In this document: positions 1 to 8,801 of the stretch, in pieces | How the letters are laid out: every line of letters starts with the position of its first letter | Position numbering within the stretch: position 1 is the first letter of the stretch | Source: Demequina lutea | GTDB lineage: Bacteria; Actinomycetota; Actinomycetes; Actinomycetales; Demequinaceae | Direction: 5' to 3' | NCBI GenBank assembly: GCA_003246255.1 | Contig: QKAX01000105.1 | Span: 1-39,517 of the forward strand | Length of the DNA stretch: 39,517 bases | Translations under genes and position numbers: made by a program | The notes under the pieces: model-generated | Database searches by the model: none | What the model saw: only the letters and a program-made list of their open reading frames with translations | Told to the model about the DNA's origin: nothing

Positions 1-1074
1 GCCGCCGATCGCGCCCCACACGATGCCCTTGCTGCTGCTCCTGGGGGCGGCGGGCTCGGACGATGCCTCTTGCCGACGCTGTGCGGACGTGAGCTGCTGA
101 GCCCGTGCCGCGCGCCGGGACTGGGGGTTCACGGTGGAGATCACGGGTCCGCGTGGCGCCTGGGACTCGAAGTCAACCGGAGCGGCAGCGGCCCACTCGT
201 TGCTCGCCACGTCGAGAGCCGTTGGCGGAAGGCCGAGGTCGTATTGCACCCATCGCAGCTCCTCGGCGAGCTCCAGCATCGATCCGAAGCGCGATGAGGG
301 ATTCTTCTCAAGGCAGCGTTCGAGCGCGGCCTCAAAGCGTTCGCCGATGTCCTCGCGTCCAGTTCGCACGTACTTGGACTTGATGATGCGCGCTTGAAGT
401 TGCTCGCGCGCGATCCTCTCGCCACTGGGCAGCTCGAATGGCGCCCGGCCTGCGAGCAGCGTGTAGAGCGTCGCTCCGAGACCCCACACCTCGGTGGGGA
501 CGGATCCGGCATCGGCCTCTTGCAGCACCTCGGGCGAAGACCACGGCACCGACATGGCAAACACCGACGGAGCGTCGGCGGTGGGGGCGGCCGATGCGGC
601 GATGCCGAAGTCGGCGAGCACCGGCGTGCCCATGGTGGTGATGAGCACGTTGGATGGCTTGATGTCACGGTGCAGCACACCCGAGCGGTGTGAGGTCTCA
701 AGCGCGGCGGCAATGCGTACGCCGGTATCCAGCACTTCTGCCGCAGACAATGGCGCCTTCTTGTAACGAGCGCTCATGTTGTCAGGGCAGTACTCCATGA
801 CAAAGTACGGCCTGCCGTCGGCGGAGATGCTGGCCTGGTAGATCGACACGATCGAGGGATGCGCGCTGAGGCGGGCAAGGATGTCGGCCTCGGCATTAAA
901 GGTGCGCAACACGTCGGGGTTCACGGCGTCATCCACCATGACCTTGACCGCCACCACGCGACGCGGCATGTCCTGCTCAAAGAGGTACACGTCGGCGAAT
1001 CCGCCGGAGCCGAGCGGCCGGATATACGTGTATCCGGGCAACACCGGTGGCGTAGCAGTCGCGCGCTTAGGCAT
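1..1074 (-). CDS. Ser/Thr protein kinase, C-terminus outside window
   Basis: Eukaryotic-type (Hanks) protein kinase that would phosphorylate Ser/Thr on target proteins. I translated 358 codons from ATG at 1074; the frame is still open at base 1. Visible parts: Gly-rich loop LGSGGFADVY (residues 21-30), ATP-anchoring Lys44 in VAVK, a likely helix-C Glu62, catalytic loop HRDIKPSN (135-142), DFG (155-157), an SPE version of APE (180-182) and VWGLG in the F-helix, where the usual preceding Asp is Glu. After the kinase domain comes a Ser/Ala/Pro-rich linker, and the window ends in what looks like the start of a membrane helix (residues KGIVWGAIGG). A strong Shine-Dalgarno (GGGGAGAGG) precedes the start. 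It lies 65 nt behind the FHA gene on the same strand, so the two are probably co-transcribed as kinase and phospho-reader. Substrate unknown. Confidence 0.93.
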   Translation of the reverse strand, partial: MPKRATATPPVLPGYTYIRPLGSGGFADVYLFEQDMPRRVVAVKVMVDDAVNPDVLRTFNAEADILARLSAHPSIVSIYQASISADGRPYFVMEYCPDNMSARYKKAPLSAAEVLDTGVRIAAALETSHRSGVLHRDIKPSNVLITTMGTPVLADFGIAASAAPTADAPSVFAMSVPWSSPEVLQEADAGSVPTEVWGLGATLYTLLAGRAPFELPSGERIAREQLQARIIKSKYVRTGREDIGERFEAALERCLEKNPSSRFGSMLELAEELRWVQYDLGLPPTALDVASNEWAAAAPVDFESQAPRGPVISTVNPQSRRAARAQQLTSAQRRQEASSEPAAPRSSSKGIVWGAIGG

Positions 1075-1139
1075 TGCGCGTTTCACCTCTCCCCCTCAGG
1101 ACGGATCGGGCCCTCACCCGTAGGGCCCCCGCTCCAGCG

Positions 1140-2219
1140 TCAGCGGCGTTCACCCACGACAATCTGGAAGCCCTCTCCGAGGTCGAGGGTATCTCCTTCA
1201 CCCAGGCTGACGCTACGCCCGTCTGTCAGGAGCCGCGGCGGCTTGTCGTGCGTGAGGAGCAACGTTCCGTTCGTCGACTCGAGGTCTCGCGCGCGAAGTT
1301 CGTCGCCTACGACTGAGAATTCGAGGTGCTTGCCCGAGATCTGCCTGCTGGGCGACGGGGCCAGGATGTAGTACGTCGACGTCTCGTCAGGGTCGTGGCG
1401 CCACGGGCGTCGTCCCACGACGATGCTGCTGCCGGCATCGAGCTCGTGGCCATCGGGAAGCTTGAGGGTCCAGGTCGCGGGCCGCATGAGGCTCGACAGG
1501 TCCACGCGCTGAGGGGCGAGGGAGGGGCGGGTTGGGGTGGCGCCGGCCTCGGACGCCCGCGGGGCCTGAGGAGATGCCTGGGTGTAGGCCGGGGGGACCT
1601 CTCGCGGCGTCAGGGGGGCGACGCCCGCGAGCCGCCTGGCCTCGTCGGCCTCGCGGGCCTTGGCCGCCTCGCGAGCGGCGGCGACTGTCTCCTCCATCAG
1701 CACTGTCAGTTCCACGTCGTCGACGTCCTCGGTAGCGAGCGAAGGCGCGGGCTGCTCGGCGGGGACGTCCATGGCGGAGGCGTGCACTACGAGGTCACGC
1801 GCGTAGACGACGCCGCCGTACATCGGCATCGACGGCTCGTCAGCGGGGGCATCACCAAGCGACAGGCGCACCAGGGCGACGTTCTCCGCGTCGGCAGTCA
1901 CCCAGGTCGCACCGTCGGGCCACGCGAAGCGGCTCGTGGCCGAGCCGAGGTCCACCCGTACATCGCCTCGGAGCGCGACCTTCGCGGTGCGTGACTCGTC
2001 GGAGGCGAGCTCCACGAAGGCGAACTGCCGCGCGACCGTTGACTCCCTCACGAGGTCAAGCGCGTCGGCCATGGGCACGCCCGGGTCCGACAACAGGTGA
2101 TGGACGGTGAGAGCGACGTCGAGTCCCGCCTCCGGCCCGAGGAGCGCCACTCGGCGTCCGGCGGCGATGGCAAAGCCTCCCCTGAGGGGCGAGTCAGGCG
2201 TATACGTGAGCACGGGCAC
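1140..2219 (-). CDS. FHA-domain protein next to Ser/Thr kinase
   Basis: About 359 residues. The last ~110 form an FHA phosphothreonine-binding domain: GRR near 269, a Ser-Arg...Lys-His segment near 291-298 and STNGT near 315-319. The N-terminal ~120 residues form an uncharacterised domain (hydrophobic, with GGFAIAAGRRVALLG). The middle is acidic then Ala/Pro-rich and contains MEETVAAAREAAK, a plausible phospho-accepting stretch. The frame stays open upstream to 2762, but that part overlaps rpsL antisense, so I reject the far ATG. GTG at 2219 has GGAGG about 15 nt upstream. GTG at 2249 is the main alternative but has no Shine-Dalgarno. FHA proteins commonly bind phosphorylated kinase or substrate, which suits its place immediately upstream of the kinase. 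The exact start is uncertain. Confidence 0.85.
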   Translation of the reverse strand: MPVLTYTPDSPLRGGFAIAAGRRVALLGPEAGLDVALTVHHLLSDPGVPMADALDLVRESTVARQFAFVELASDESRTAKVALRGDVRVDLGSATSRFAWPDGATWVTADAENVALVRLSLGDAPADEPSMPMYGGVVYARDLVVHASAMDVPAEQPAPSLATEDVDDVELTVLMEETVAAAREAAKAREADEARRLAGVAPLTPREVPPAYTQASPQAPRASEAGATPTRPSLAPQRVDLSSLMRPATWTLKLPDGHELDAGSSIVVGRRPWRHDPDETSTYYILAPSPSRQISGKHLEFSVVGDELRARDLESTNGTLLLTHDKPPRLLTDGRSVSLGEGDTLDLGEGFQIVVGERR

Positions 2220-2373
2220 ACCATAAACCCAACGCCTCCGCGGTGGCACTGGAAATGTGACAAGTTCGCTGGCGAGGGGCCGCTCTCGCGTGCGCGCGGG
2301 CGCGGCGGTAGACTGTAGCGGTTCACGCCGCCGTTCGGCGGGATCCCGTGCGGGCGATCTGCGAAAGATCGCT

Positions 2374-2402
2374 TTGACGGACTCGCAAGCGGCGGCTATC
2401 GT
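2374..2402 (+). promoter_or_regulatory. Putative promoter of the str operon (rpsL)
   Basis: TTGACG (2374-2379), 17-nt spacer, TATCGT (2397-2402). This fits the primary sigma factor pattern and would give a leader of about 120 nt before rpsL. A separate TAGACT at 2309-2314 has no matching -35 box. Confidence 0.55.
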
Positions 2403-2448
2403 AGATGCTCGTGCCCGCGTCGTCGGGCCCTCTCGCGTGCCCTTCATT

Positions 2449-2492
2449 GGGCGCCACCTCCCAGGTGCGACACGCCCGGGCGCGTGGGTCGG
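2449..2492 (+). promoter_or_regulatory. rpsL leader RNA element shared with the rpsJ leader
   Basis: GGGCG (2449-2453) can pair with CGCCC (2473-2477), enclosing a hairpin CACCT/AGGTG (2455-2459 with 2463-2467, loop CCC). The stretch 2466-2492 matches 8824-8850 upstream of rpsJ at 25 of 27 bases: TGCGACACGCCCG, one variable base, GCGCG, one variable base, GGGTCGG. It ends 39 nt before the rpsL start. Probably a regulatory or processing element of the r-protein mRNA leader; its function is unknown to me. Confidence 0.6.
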
Positions 2493-2531
2493 GCTGACGA
2501 CAACAAGCGATCGAAGACAGACGGAGAAGTA

Positions 2532-2909
2532 GTGCCTACCATTCAGCAGTTGGTGCGTAAGGGGAGGACCCCCAAGGCGTCCAAGACCAAGACGCCCGCC
2601 CTCAAGGGCAGCCCGCAGCGCCGCGGCGTGTGCACGCGTGTGTACACCACCACCCCCAAGAAGCCGAACTCGGCACTGCGTAAGGTCGCCCGTGTGCGCC
2701 TGTCGTCGGGCATCGAGGTCACGGCCTACATCCCCGGCGAGGGCCACAACCTGCAGGAGCACTCGATCGTGCTCGTGCGCGGCGGTCGTGTGAAGGACCT
2801 CCCCGGTGTGCGCTACAAGATTGTCCGCGGCTCGCTGGACACCCAGGGCGTGAAGAACCGCAAGCAGGCTCGTAGCCGCTACGGCGCGAAGATGGAGAAG
2901 AAGAAGTAA
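2532..2909 (+). CDS. rpsL: 30S ribosomal protein S12
   Basis: 125 residues starting [14 protein letters not shown] after a GTG start preceded by GGAGAAG. Decoding-centre protein of the 30S subunit. The TTTPKKPNS loop carries the ancestral Lys at the position where streptomycin-resistance changes occur, and [11 protein letters not shown] is also wild type, so the sequence predicts no S12-type streptomycin resistance. First gene of the str operon; its stop overlaps the rpsG start (TAATG). In-frame codons continue upstream to 2484, but the conserved N-terminus and Shine-Dalgarno fix the start at 2532. Confidence 0.98.
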   Translation: MPTIQQLVRKGRTPKASKTKTPALKGSPQRRGVCTRVYTTTPKKPNSALRKVARVRLSSGIEVTAYIPGEGHNLQEHSIVLVRGGRVKDLPGVRYKIVRGSLDTQGVKNRKQARSRYGAKMEKKK

Positions 2910-3379
2910 TGCCTCGCAAGGGACCGGCGCCTAAGCGCCCCATCATCAACGACCCGGTCTTCGGTGCCCCCGTTGTCACGCAGCTGATCAACAAGGTGCT
3001 GCTCGACGGCAAGCGCTCCACGGCCGAGGCCATCGTCTACACCGCCCTCGAGGGCGTCCGTGAGAAGTCGGGTCAGGACCCCGTGACCGTGCTCAAGCGC
3101 GCCATGGACAACATCCGCCCCGCGCTCGAGGTCCGTAGCCGCCGCGTCGGTGGCGCCACCTACCAGGTGCCCGTCGACGTGCGTCCCAACCGCGCCACCA
3201 CGCTGGCCCTTCGTTGGCTGGTCGACTTCGCTCGCAAGCGTCGTGAGAACACGATGACCGAGCGTCTCATGAACGAGATCCTCGACGCGTCGAACGGTCT
3301 CGGAGCCGCGGTCAAGCGCCGCGAGGACATGCACAAGATGGCCGAGTCGAACAAGGCGTTCGCCCACTACCGCTGGTAG
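2909..3379 (+). CDS. rpsG: 30S ribosomal protein S7
   Basis: 156 residues, the usual length. Primary 16S rRNA-binding protein that nucleates the 30S head. Family signatures seen: [10 protein letters not shown] at the start, [34 protein letters not shown] and a C-terminal NKAFAHYRW. It overlaps rpsL by one base (TAATG), indicating translational coupling, and lies 54 nt before fusA. Nothing unusual. Confidence 0.98.
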   Translation: MPRKGPAPKRPIINDPVFGAPVVTQLINKVLLDGKRSTAEAIVYTALEGVREKSGQDPVTVLKRAMDNIRPALEVRSRRVGGATYQVPVDVRPNRATTLALRWLVDFARKRRENTMTERLMNEILDASNGLGAAVKRREDMHKMAESNKAFAHYRW

Positions 3380-3433
3380 TCGGCAACTCCGCGTTCGACG
3401 CACCCCCACCTCTACCCCAAGGGAGACCCACTC

Positions 3434-5548
3434 GTGGCACAGGACGTGCTGACGGACCTCACCAAGGTCCGCAACTTCGGCATCATGGCGCACATCGACG
3501 CCGGCAAGACCACCACCACCGAGCGCATTCTGTTCTACACGGGCATCACCTACAAGATCGGTGAGGTTCACGACGGCGCTGCGACGATGGACTGGATGGC
3601 TCAGGAGCAGGAGCGCGGCATCACGATCACGTCCGCCGCGACGACGTGCTTCTGGAACAACACCCAGCTGAACATCATCGACACCCCCGGTCACGTGGAC
3701 TTCACCGTTGAGGTGGAGCGCAACCTGCGTGTGCTCGATGGCGCGGTCGCCGTGTTCGACGGCAAGGAGGGCGTGGAGCCCCAGTCCGAGACCGTGTGGC
3801 GTCAGGCCGACAAGTACAACGTTCCCCGTATCTGCTTCGTCAACAAGATGGACAAGATCGGTGCGGACTTCTACTTCACGGTGGACACCATCAAGTCGCG
3901 CCTCGGTGCGAAGCCGCTCGTCATCCAGCTGCCTATCGGTGCTGAGTCCGACTTCCTCGGTGTGGTCGACCTGGTCGAGATGCGCGCCCTGGTATGGCCC
4001 GGCGACGCCAAGGGTGACGTGACCCTGGGTGCCAAGTACGAGATCCAGGAGATCCCGGCCGACATGCAGGAGAAGGCGGAGGAGTACCGCGCCGAGCTTC
4101 TGGAGACCGTGGCCGAGACCGACGAGGCGCTGCTCGAGAAGTACCTCGGCGGCGAGGAGCTGACGGTTGCGGAGATCAAGAAGGCGATCCGCAAGATCGT
4201 CCTCAACTCCGAGGCCTACCCCGTGCTGTGTGGCTCGGCGTTCAAGAACCGTGGCGTGCAGCCGATGCTCGACGCGGTCGTGGACTACCTGCCCTCGCCG
4301 CTCGACATGCCCGCCATCCAGGGCCACGCCCAGGGTGACGAGGAGACGATCATCGAGCGTCACGCCGACGCCGACGAGCCCTTCTCCGCTCTCGCGTTCA
4401 AGATCATGACGCACCCCTTCTTTGGTCGTCTGACCTACATTCGCGTGTACTCCGGTCGTGCCGACTCCGGCGCCGCCGTGCTGAACGCGACCAAGGACAA
4501 GAAGGAGCGCATCGGAAAGATCTTCCAGATGCACGCCAACAAGGAGAACCCGGTCGACTCCGTCACCGCTGGCCACATCTATGCGGTCATCGGTCTGAAG
4601 GACGTCACCACGGGTGACACCCTGGCGGACTCCAACAGCCCCGTCGTCCTCGAGTCGATGACGTTCCCCGAGCCCGTGATCCACGTGGCCGTGGAGCCCA
4701 AGACCAAGGGCGACCAGGAGAAGATGTCGCTGGCCATCCAGAAGCTCGCCGAAGAGGACCCCACGTTCCGCGTGCGCCTCGACGAGGAGTCGGGCCAGAC
4801 CGTCATCTCCGGCATGGGCGAGCTTCACCTCGACATCATCGTCGACCGCATGAAGCGCGAGTTCAAGGTGGACGCCAACGTGGGTAAGCCCCAGGTGGCC
4901 TACCGCGAGACGCTGCGTCGTGCCGTCGAGAAGTACGACTACACGCACAAGAAGCAGACCGGTGGTTCCGGCCAGTTCGCCAAGGTGCAGATCTCGCTCG
5001 AGCCGCTGCCCGCGGACTCCGAGGTCCAGTACGAGTTCGTGAACGCCGTCACCGGTGGTCGCGTGCCCAAGGAGTACATCCCCTCGGTGGACGCTGGTAT
5101 CCAGGACGCGATGCAGCTCGGCGTGCTCGCCGGCTACGCGGTCGTGGGTGTCAAGGCGATCCTCGTCGATGGTGCGTACCACGACGTTGACTCGTCGGAG
5201 ATGGCGTTCAAGATCGCCGGTTCGATGGCCTTCAAGGAGGCCGCACGCAAGGCCGACCCGGCCCTGCTCGAGCCGGTCATGGCCGTCGAGGTCCGTACGC
5301 CCGAGGAGTACATGGGCGACGTCATCGGCGACCTGAACTCGCGTCGTGGCCAGATCCGTTCCATGACGGACGCTGCCGGCGTGAAGGTCATCGACTCTTT
5401 GGTGCCGCTTTCGGAGATGTTCGGCTACGTCGGCGACCTGCGTTCAAAGACGCAGGGTCGCGCGGTGTACTCGATGACCTTCGACAGCTACGCCGAGGTT
5501 CCTCGCAACGTTGCCGAGGAGATCATTGCCAAGACCCGGGGCGAGTAG
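3434..5548 (+). CDS. fusA: Translation elongation factor G
   Basis: 704 residues, GTG start behind GGGAGA. Ribosomal translocase GTPase. G1 AHIDAGKT (residues 19-26), switch I region with [12 protein letters not shown]3 DTPGHVDF and G4 NKMDK are all present, followed by domains II-V; the domain IV segment includes [13 protein letters not shown]. Length and motifs match a complete EF-G. It sits between rpsG and tuf, the standard str order. No truncation or frameshift. Confidence 0.99.
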   Translation: MAQDVLTDLTKVRNFGIMAHIDAGKTTTTERILFYTGITYKIGEVHDGAATMDWMAQEQERGITITSAATTCFWNNTQLNIIDTPGHVDFTVEVERNLRVLDGAVAVFDGKEGVEPQSETVWRQADKYNVPRICFVNKMDKIGADFYFTVDTIKSRLGAKPLVIQLPIGAESDFLGVVDLVEMRALVWPGDAKGDVTLGAKYEIQEIPADMQEKAEEYRAELLETVAETDEALLEKYLGGEELTVAEIKKAIRKIVLNSEAYPVLCGSAFKNRGVQPMLDAVVDYLPSPLDMPAIQGHAQGDEETIIERHADADEPFSALAFKIMTHPFFGRLTYIRVYSGRADSGAAVLNATKDKKERIGKIFQMHANKENPVDSVTAGHIYAVIGLKDVTTGDTLADSNSPVVLESMTFPEPVIHVAVEPKTKGDQEKMSLAIQKLAEEDPTFRVRLDEESGQTVISGMGELHLDIIVDRMKREFKVDANVGKPQVAYRETLRRAVEKYDYTHKKQTGGSGQFAKVQISLEPLPADSEVQYEFVNAVTGGRVPKEYIPSVDAGIQDAMQLGVLAGYAVVGVKAILVDGAYHDVDSSEMAFKIAGSMAFKEAARKADPALLEPVMAVEVRTPEEYMGDVIGDLNSRRGQIRSMTDAAGVKVIDSLVPLSEMFGYVGDLRSKTQGRAVYSMTFDSYAEVPRNVAEEIIAKTRGE

Positions 5549-5667
5549 TCCCACCGGTCGAAAATAGGAAACAATAACGACCAGTAGGGGTCTCGACCCG
5601 GCGAAGGCCTCGGCCCCAGCTCATCAAGATCACTACCCGAGTCTCATTCAAACAGGAGGAAGCCAGC

Positions 5668-6858
5668 ATGGCTAAGGCCAAGTTCGAGCGGACCAAGCCG
5701 CACGTCAACATCGGCACCATCGGTCACGTCGACCACGGTAAGACGACGCTGACCGCTGCCATCTCGAAGGTGCTGCACGACAAGTACCCGGATGTGAACC
5801 CCTTCACGCCCTTCGCGGACATCGACAAGGCTCCCGAGGAGCGCGAGCGCGGTATCACGATCAACATCGCGCACATCGAGTACGAGACCGAGAAGCGTCA
5901 CTACGCACACGTGGACGCCCCGGGTCACGCCGACTACATCAAGAACATGATCACCGGTGCCGCCCAGATGGACGGCGCGATCCTGGTGGTCGCCGCGACC
6001 GACGGCCCCATGGCCCAGACGCGTGAGCACGTGCTGCTCGCCAAGCAGGTGGGCGTGCCCTACCTGCTGGTTGCGCTGAACAAGTCGGACATGGTCGACG
6101 ACGAGGAGATCCTCGAGCTCGTCGAGGTTGAGGTGCGCGAGCTCCTCTCCTCGCAGGGCTTCGATGGCGACAACGCCCCCGTGGTCCAGGTCTCCGCTCT
6201 CAAGGCCCTCGAGGGCGACGAGAAGTGGGTCAAGACCGTCGAGGCGCTCATGGACGCGGTGGACGAGAACGTCCCCGAGCCCGAGCGTGACATGGACAAG
6301 GCCTTCCTGATGCCGATCGAGGACGTCTTCACGATCACCGGTCGTGGCACCGTCGTCACTGGCAAGGTGGAGCGCGGCAAGCTCAAGATCAACTCCGAGG
6401 TCGAGATCCTCGGTATTCGCGAGCCCCAGAAGACCACGGTCACCGGTATCGAGATGTTCCACAAGCAGATGGACGAGGCGTGGGCCGGCGAGAACTGTGG
6501 CCTCCTGCTCCGCGGTACCAAGCGTGAGGACGTCGAGCGTGGCCAGGTTGTGGTTGCCCCCGGCACCACCACCCCCCACACCGAGTTCGAGGGCAAGTGC
6601 TACATCCTCACCAAGGATGAGGGTGGCCGCCACAACCCCTTCTACTCGAACTACCGCCCGCAGTTCTACATCCGCACCACGGACGTGACCGGCGTCATCA
6701 CGCTGCCCGAGGGCACCGAGATGGTCATGCCCGGTGACACCACCGAGATGACGGTTGAGCTGATCCAGCCCATCGCTCTCGAAGAGGGTCAGGGCTTCGC
6801 GATCCGCGAGGGTGGCCGCACCGTTGGTTCGGGCACCGTCACCAAGATCATCAAGTAA
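5668..6858 (+). CDS. tuf: Translation elongation factor Tu
   Basis: 396 residues, ATG start with a strong CAGGAGGAA Shine-Dalgarno. Delivers aminoacyl-tRNA to the ribosome. G1 GHVDHGKT (residues 19-26), RGITIN switch I, DAPGHADY with the catalytic His, and NKSD are present; domains II and III are complete. Near the C-terminus it reads [14 protein letters not shown], where many homologues as I remember them have GAG rather than GSG; I attach no function to this. The 119-nt gap after fusA holds an AT-richer patch (5560-5580) that could contain a separate tuf promoter, but no clear -35/-10 pair was seen. Confidence 0.99.
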   Translation: MAKAKFERTKPHVNIGTIGHVDHGKTTLTAAISKVLHDKYPDVNPFTPFADIDKAPEERERGITINIAHIEYETEKRHYAHVDAPGHADYIKNMITGAAQMDGAILVVAATDGPMAQTREHVLLAKQVGVPYLLVALNKSDMVDDEEILELVEVEVRELLSSQGFDGDNAPVVQVSALKALEGDEKWVKTVEALMDAVDENVPEPERDMDKAFLMPIEDVFTITGRGTVVTGKVERGKLKINSEVEILGIREPQKTTVTGIEMFHKQMDEAWAGENCGLLLRGTKREDVERGQVVVAPGTTTPHTEFEGKCYILTKDEGGRHNPFYSNYRPQFYIRTTDVTGVITLPEGTEMVMPGDTTEMTVELIQPIALEEGQGFAIREGGRTVGSGTVTKIIK

Positions 6859-6873
6859 CTTTCGTTACTAAGC

Positions 6874-6907
6874 CGAAGGGCCTCCACCGCAAGGTGGGGG
6901 CCCTTCG
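6874..6907 (+). terminator. Terminator after tuf
   Basis: Perfect 15-bp stem with one G-U pair: left arm 6874-6888, GCAA tetraloop 6889-6892, right arm 6893-6907, followed by TCGTTTCCTT. It lies 16 nt after the tuf stop and closes the str operon. Confidence 0.9.
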
Positions 6908-6976
6908 TCGTTTCCTTCTGCCGCGCACGACACCCGCGCCGCGCGTAGCCTGGTATTCCTGGCGAAGGGGGATGCA

Positions 6977-7456
6977 ATGTGGGGTTGGTTTCTTAGCGCG
7001 GCGGTGACCGGGCTCGTGTCTGCAATAGCAGGCCGCGCGGTGTGGCTCCGGCACCTGCCCCTGGGCGCGCGGGCGGCGGCGGCGGTCGCGGTCCTTTCTG
7101 GCGCGGCCTTTCCCCTCATCGCTGCTCTTCGCGAAGCCCACGGCGGAGACACTCTGTTCCCATCGCTGTTCGTCTTCCTGGGTGCGCTTGCCATCGGTTC
7201 CGTGCTCTCGGAGATCCGACAGCGGCGCGCGATCCCCGCCCCAACGCCCGAGGTGCGGACGGCCGGTCGCTGGGGCCTCGCGGCGTTCTACGTCGGGTCC
7301 GGTGTGGTCACGGGGATGCTTGCGAGCTGGCAGATCGATCAGACGCCGTGGTCCTGGCCGCTGTGGCTGCTGCTCTCCACGTGGTCCTATGCGACGGTGC
7401 TGGCGCTCGGCCGCGCGTCGGCAAACGCAGCGTCGGCGAGGCCCGCAACCAGCTAG
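6977..7456 (+). CDS. Small integral membrane protein, function unknown
   Basis: 159 residues with four predicted membrane segments at about 3-20, 33-50, 63-80 and 98-116, plus a further hydrophobic stretch at 126-145. The family was not recognised. ATG at 6977 is preceded by GAAGGGGG. The C-terminus runs through a Trp-rich segment to a polar end (RASANAASARPATS). That end faintly resembles the end of the next small protein (RASARTAP), so the two may be distant relatives. The stop codon lies inside a 44-bp sequence repeated at 7794-7837. Nothing in the sequence points to a substrate. Confidence 0.75.
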   Translation: MWGWFLSAAVTGLVSAIAGRAVWLRHLPLGARAAAAVAVLSGAAFPLIAALREAHGGDTLFPSLFVFLGALAIGSVLSEIRQRRAIPAPTPEVRTAGRWGLAAFYVGSGVVTGMLASWQIDQTPWSWPLWLLLSTWSYATVLALGRASANAASARPATS

Positions 7457-7491
7457 GCAGCCGCCGCGGTGTCGGCCCCATCCTCGGGACG
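7448..7491. repeat. Direct repeat copy 1 (44 bp)
   Basis: Matches 7794-7837 at 38 of 44 positions without gaps. Copy 2 encodes, on the minus strand, the last residues and stop of the TSUP permease (RPEDGADIATAA). Copy 1 would encode RPEDGADTAAAA and a stop, but no permease frame continues upstream of it. Copy 1 also contains the stop of the 6977 gene. Confidence 0.8.
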
Positions 7492-7542
7492 GAGGCCGCG
7501 ACAGCCAAGTACCCTGAGTGGAGCAACACAAGGGGGAACACA

Positions 7543-7791
7543 GTGGCAGAGTCAACGCAAGGACGCCGCAGGGCAACGGTCGCCGTCGCAGGCGTCGCAC
7601 TCGCATGGCTGTTGGCAGTGGCGAATATGATCGCAAGCGGCTATCGCGCCGACGCGAGCCCAGGCGCCACTCCAACGTGGCAGTTGTGGGCGGCTTGGGG
7701 CTTCCTGGCTGTGTCGTCGATCGCGCTGCTCACTGCGGGACTCGCGGCGATCGCTGCGTGGTCTCGAGCATCGGCCCGCACTGCGCCGTAA
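7543..7791 (+). CDS. Small two-helix membrane protein, function unknown
   Basis: 82 residues from GTG at 7543, which follows AGGGGGAA at good spacing. An earlier in-frame start exists at 7042 but would overlap the previous gene. Two membrane helices at roughly 13-32 and 46-70, an N-terminal basic patch (GRRRA) and a short C-terminal tail. The family was not recognised. The gene is bracketed by the two copies of the 44-bp repeat and converges on the TSUP permease with a 7-nt gap. Confidence 0.65.
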   Translation: MAESTQGRRRATVAVAGVALAWLLAVANMIASGYRADASPGATPTWQLWAAWGFLAVSSIALLTAGLAAIAAWSRASARTAP

Positions 7792-7793
7792 CC

Positions 7794-7837
7794 ACCAGCT
7801 AGGCCGCCGTCGCGATGTCGGCACCGTCCTCGGGCCG
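7794..7837. repeat. Direct repeat copy 2 (44 bp), at the TSUP gene end
   Basis: Partner of 7448-7491. It covers the last 12 codons and stop of the permease on the minus strand, plus a few bases beyond. Confidence 0.8.
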
Positions 7838-8602
7838 TCGGTGGGGCCGTAGCAGCGTGATCGTCAGGATCAGCGCGATGAGTCCCACGAAGGCCCAAGT
7901 AGCCGCAGCGGGGGAGAGGCGGTGAGCGATGAGCGCCCCGGGGAAGCTCGCCGCGAAGGCCGCCACCCCAATCGTGAGCCCCTCCGTCACCTTCACGGCG
8001 CCCTTGCGCGCATTGGTGACGGTGCCCACGAGCGCCGTGGGGATGATGGCGAGGAGCGAGGTGCCCTTGGCCACCACGTCGGACGCTCCCAGGATCAGGA
8101 TCATGAGCGGCACGGCCACCACGCCGCCGCCGATGCCGAGCAGGCCGGATGCGAAGCCCATGGCCACGCCGACGCCAAGCGTCGCGGTGCCGGTGAGCAG
8201 CGTGAGCGACAGTTCGGTGCCACGTTGGGGATGCGTGAAGATCGTGACGATCGCGATGGCCACAAGCGCCACCACAAAGAGCCCGCGCGCAAGCCTGGGC
8301 GAGATGCGGTGCAGCACCGCGGTGCCTGCGAACGAGCCGAGCACGCCACCGGCCGCAAGCACGATGCCCTCGACCCACGCAACGTTCCCGGACGAGCCAT
8401 AGGCGATCGCGCCGGCGACCGACGCAGGGAAGATGGCCGCAAGGGACGTGGCCACAGCGCGCCGGTGGTGGTAGCCCAGGAACCGCCCGATCATCGGCAT
8501 CATGACGATGCCCCCGCCGATCCCGAACGTGCCCGAGAGCACGCCGCCGGCCGAGCCGATCAGCAGCAAGGACAGGACGTGGGTCGCGCGGCGGGAGGTC
8601 AC
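7799..8602 (-). CDS. TSUP (TauE/SafE) family membrane transporter
   Basis: 267 residues from GTG at 8602. The two-fold repeat typical of TauE/SafE permeases is visible: GGVLSGTFGIGGGIVMMPM near the N-terminus and ASGLLGIGGGVVAVPLMIL in the second half, with about eight membrane helices. Family members move sulfite, sulfonates or related organic anions across the cytoplasmic membrane; the substrate here cannot be read. The frame stays open upstream to 8809, but the conserved repeat begins right after 8602 and the extra residues look non-coding. The Shine-Dalgarno is weak, so the start is moderately certain. The 3' end is duplicated at 7448-7491. Confidence 0.88.
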   Translation of the reverse strand: MTSRRATHVLSLLLIGSAGGVLSGTFGIGGGIVMMPMIGRFLGYHHRRAVATSLAAIFPASVAGAIAYGSSGNVAWVEGIVLAAGGVLGSFAGTAVLHRISPRLARGLFVVALVAIAIVTIFTHPQRGTELSLTLLTGTATLGVGVAMGFASGLLGIGGGVVAVPLMILILGASDVVAKGTSLLAIIPTALVGTVTNARKGAVKVTEGLTIGVAAFAASFPGALIAHRLSPAAATWAFVGLIALILTITLLRPHRRPEDGADIATAA

Positions 8603-8713
8603 CCGACCACTGTGGCACACCCGCGTCGGGACCCCGCTAGCCAAGCGGTGGCGGAGCACGTAGACTGTTCCGGCACGCCTGAACGGACGTGTCGCTGTCG
8701 TGCGCTGCGCGAC

Positions 8714-8743
8714 TTGTGATATTGCCCCCGTTTCTGGCACACT
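8714..8743 (+). promoter_or_regulatory. Putative promoter of the S10 operon
   Basis: TTGTGA (8714-8719), 18-nt spacer, CACACT (8738-8743). It would give a leader of about 140 nt. A TAGACT at 8661-8666 lacks a -35 partner. The rest of the 290-nt gap between the TSUP start and rpsJ holds the leader element below and no gene. Confidence 0.4.
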
Positions 8744-8801
8744 AGTGCGGTTGCCTTTTGGGGTAACCACACATCTGACCGCCTCCCACGAGAAATCGTC
8801 T

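Noticed and set aside
2309-2314. TAGACT as the main str promoter
   Set aside because: No -35 box at 16-19 nt; the TTGACG-N17-TATCGT pair at 2374-2402 is better. Kept only as part of a motif finding.
2220-2762. N-terminal extension of the FHA gene to ATG at 2762
   Set aside because: It would overlap rpsL antisense and the rpsL promoter, and the residues lack any similarity to the rest of the protein.
2879-5182. 767-codon open frame antisense to rpsG and fusA
   Set aside because: It is the complement of highly conserved rpsG/fusA codons with a repetitive His/Val/Leu/Asp/Gly composition typical of GC-biased antisense frames; no domain or ribosome-binding site.
5644-6633. 329-codon frame antisense to tuf
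   Set aside because: Complement of conserved tuf codons, biased composition, no start signal.
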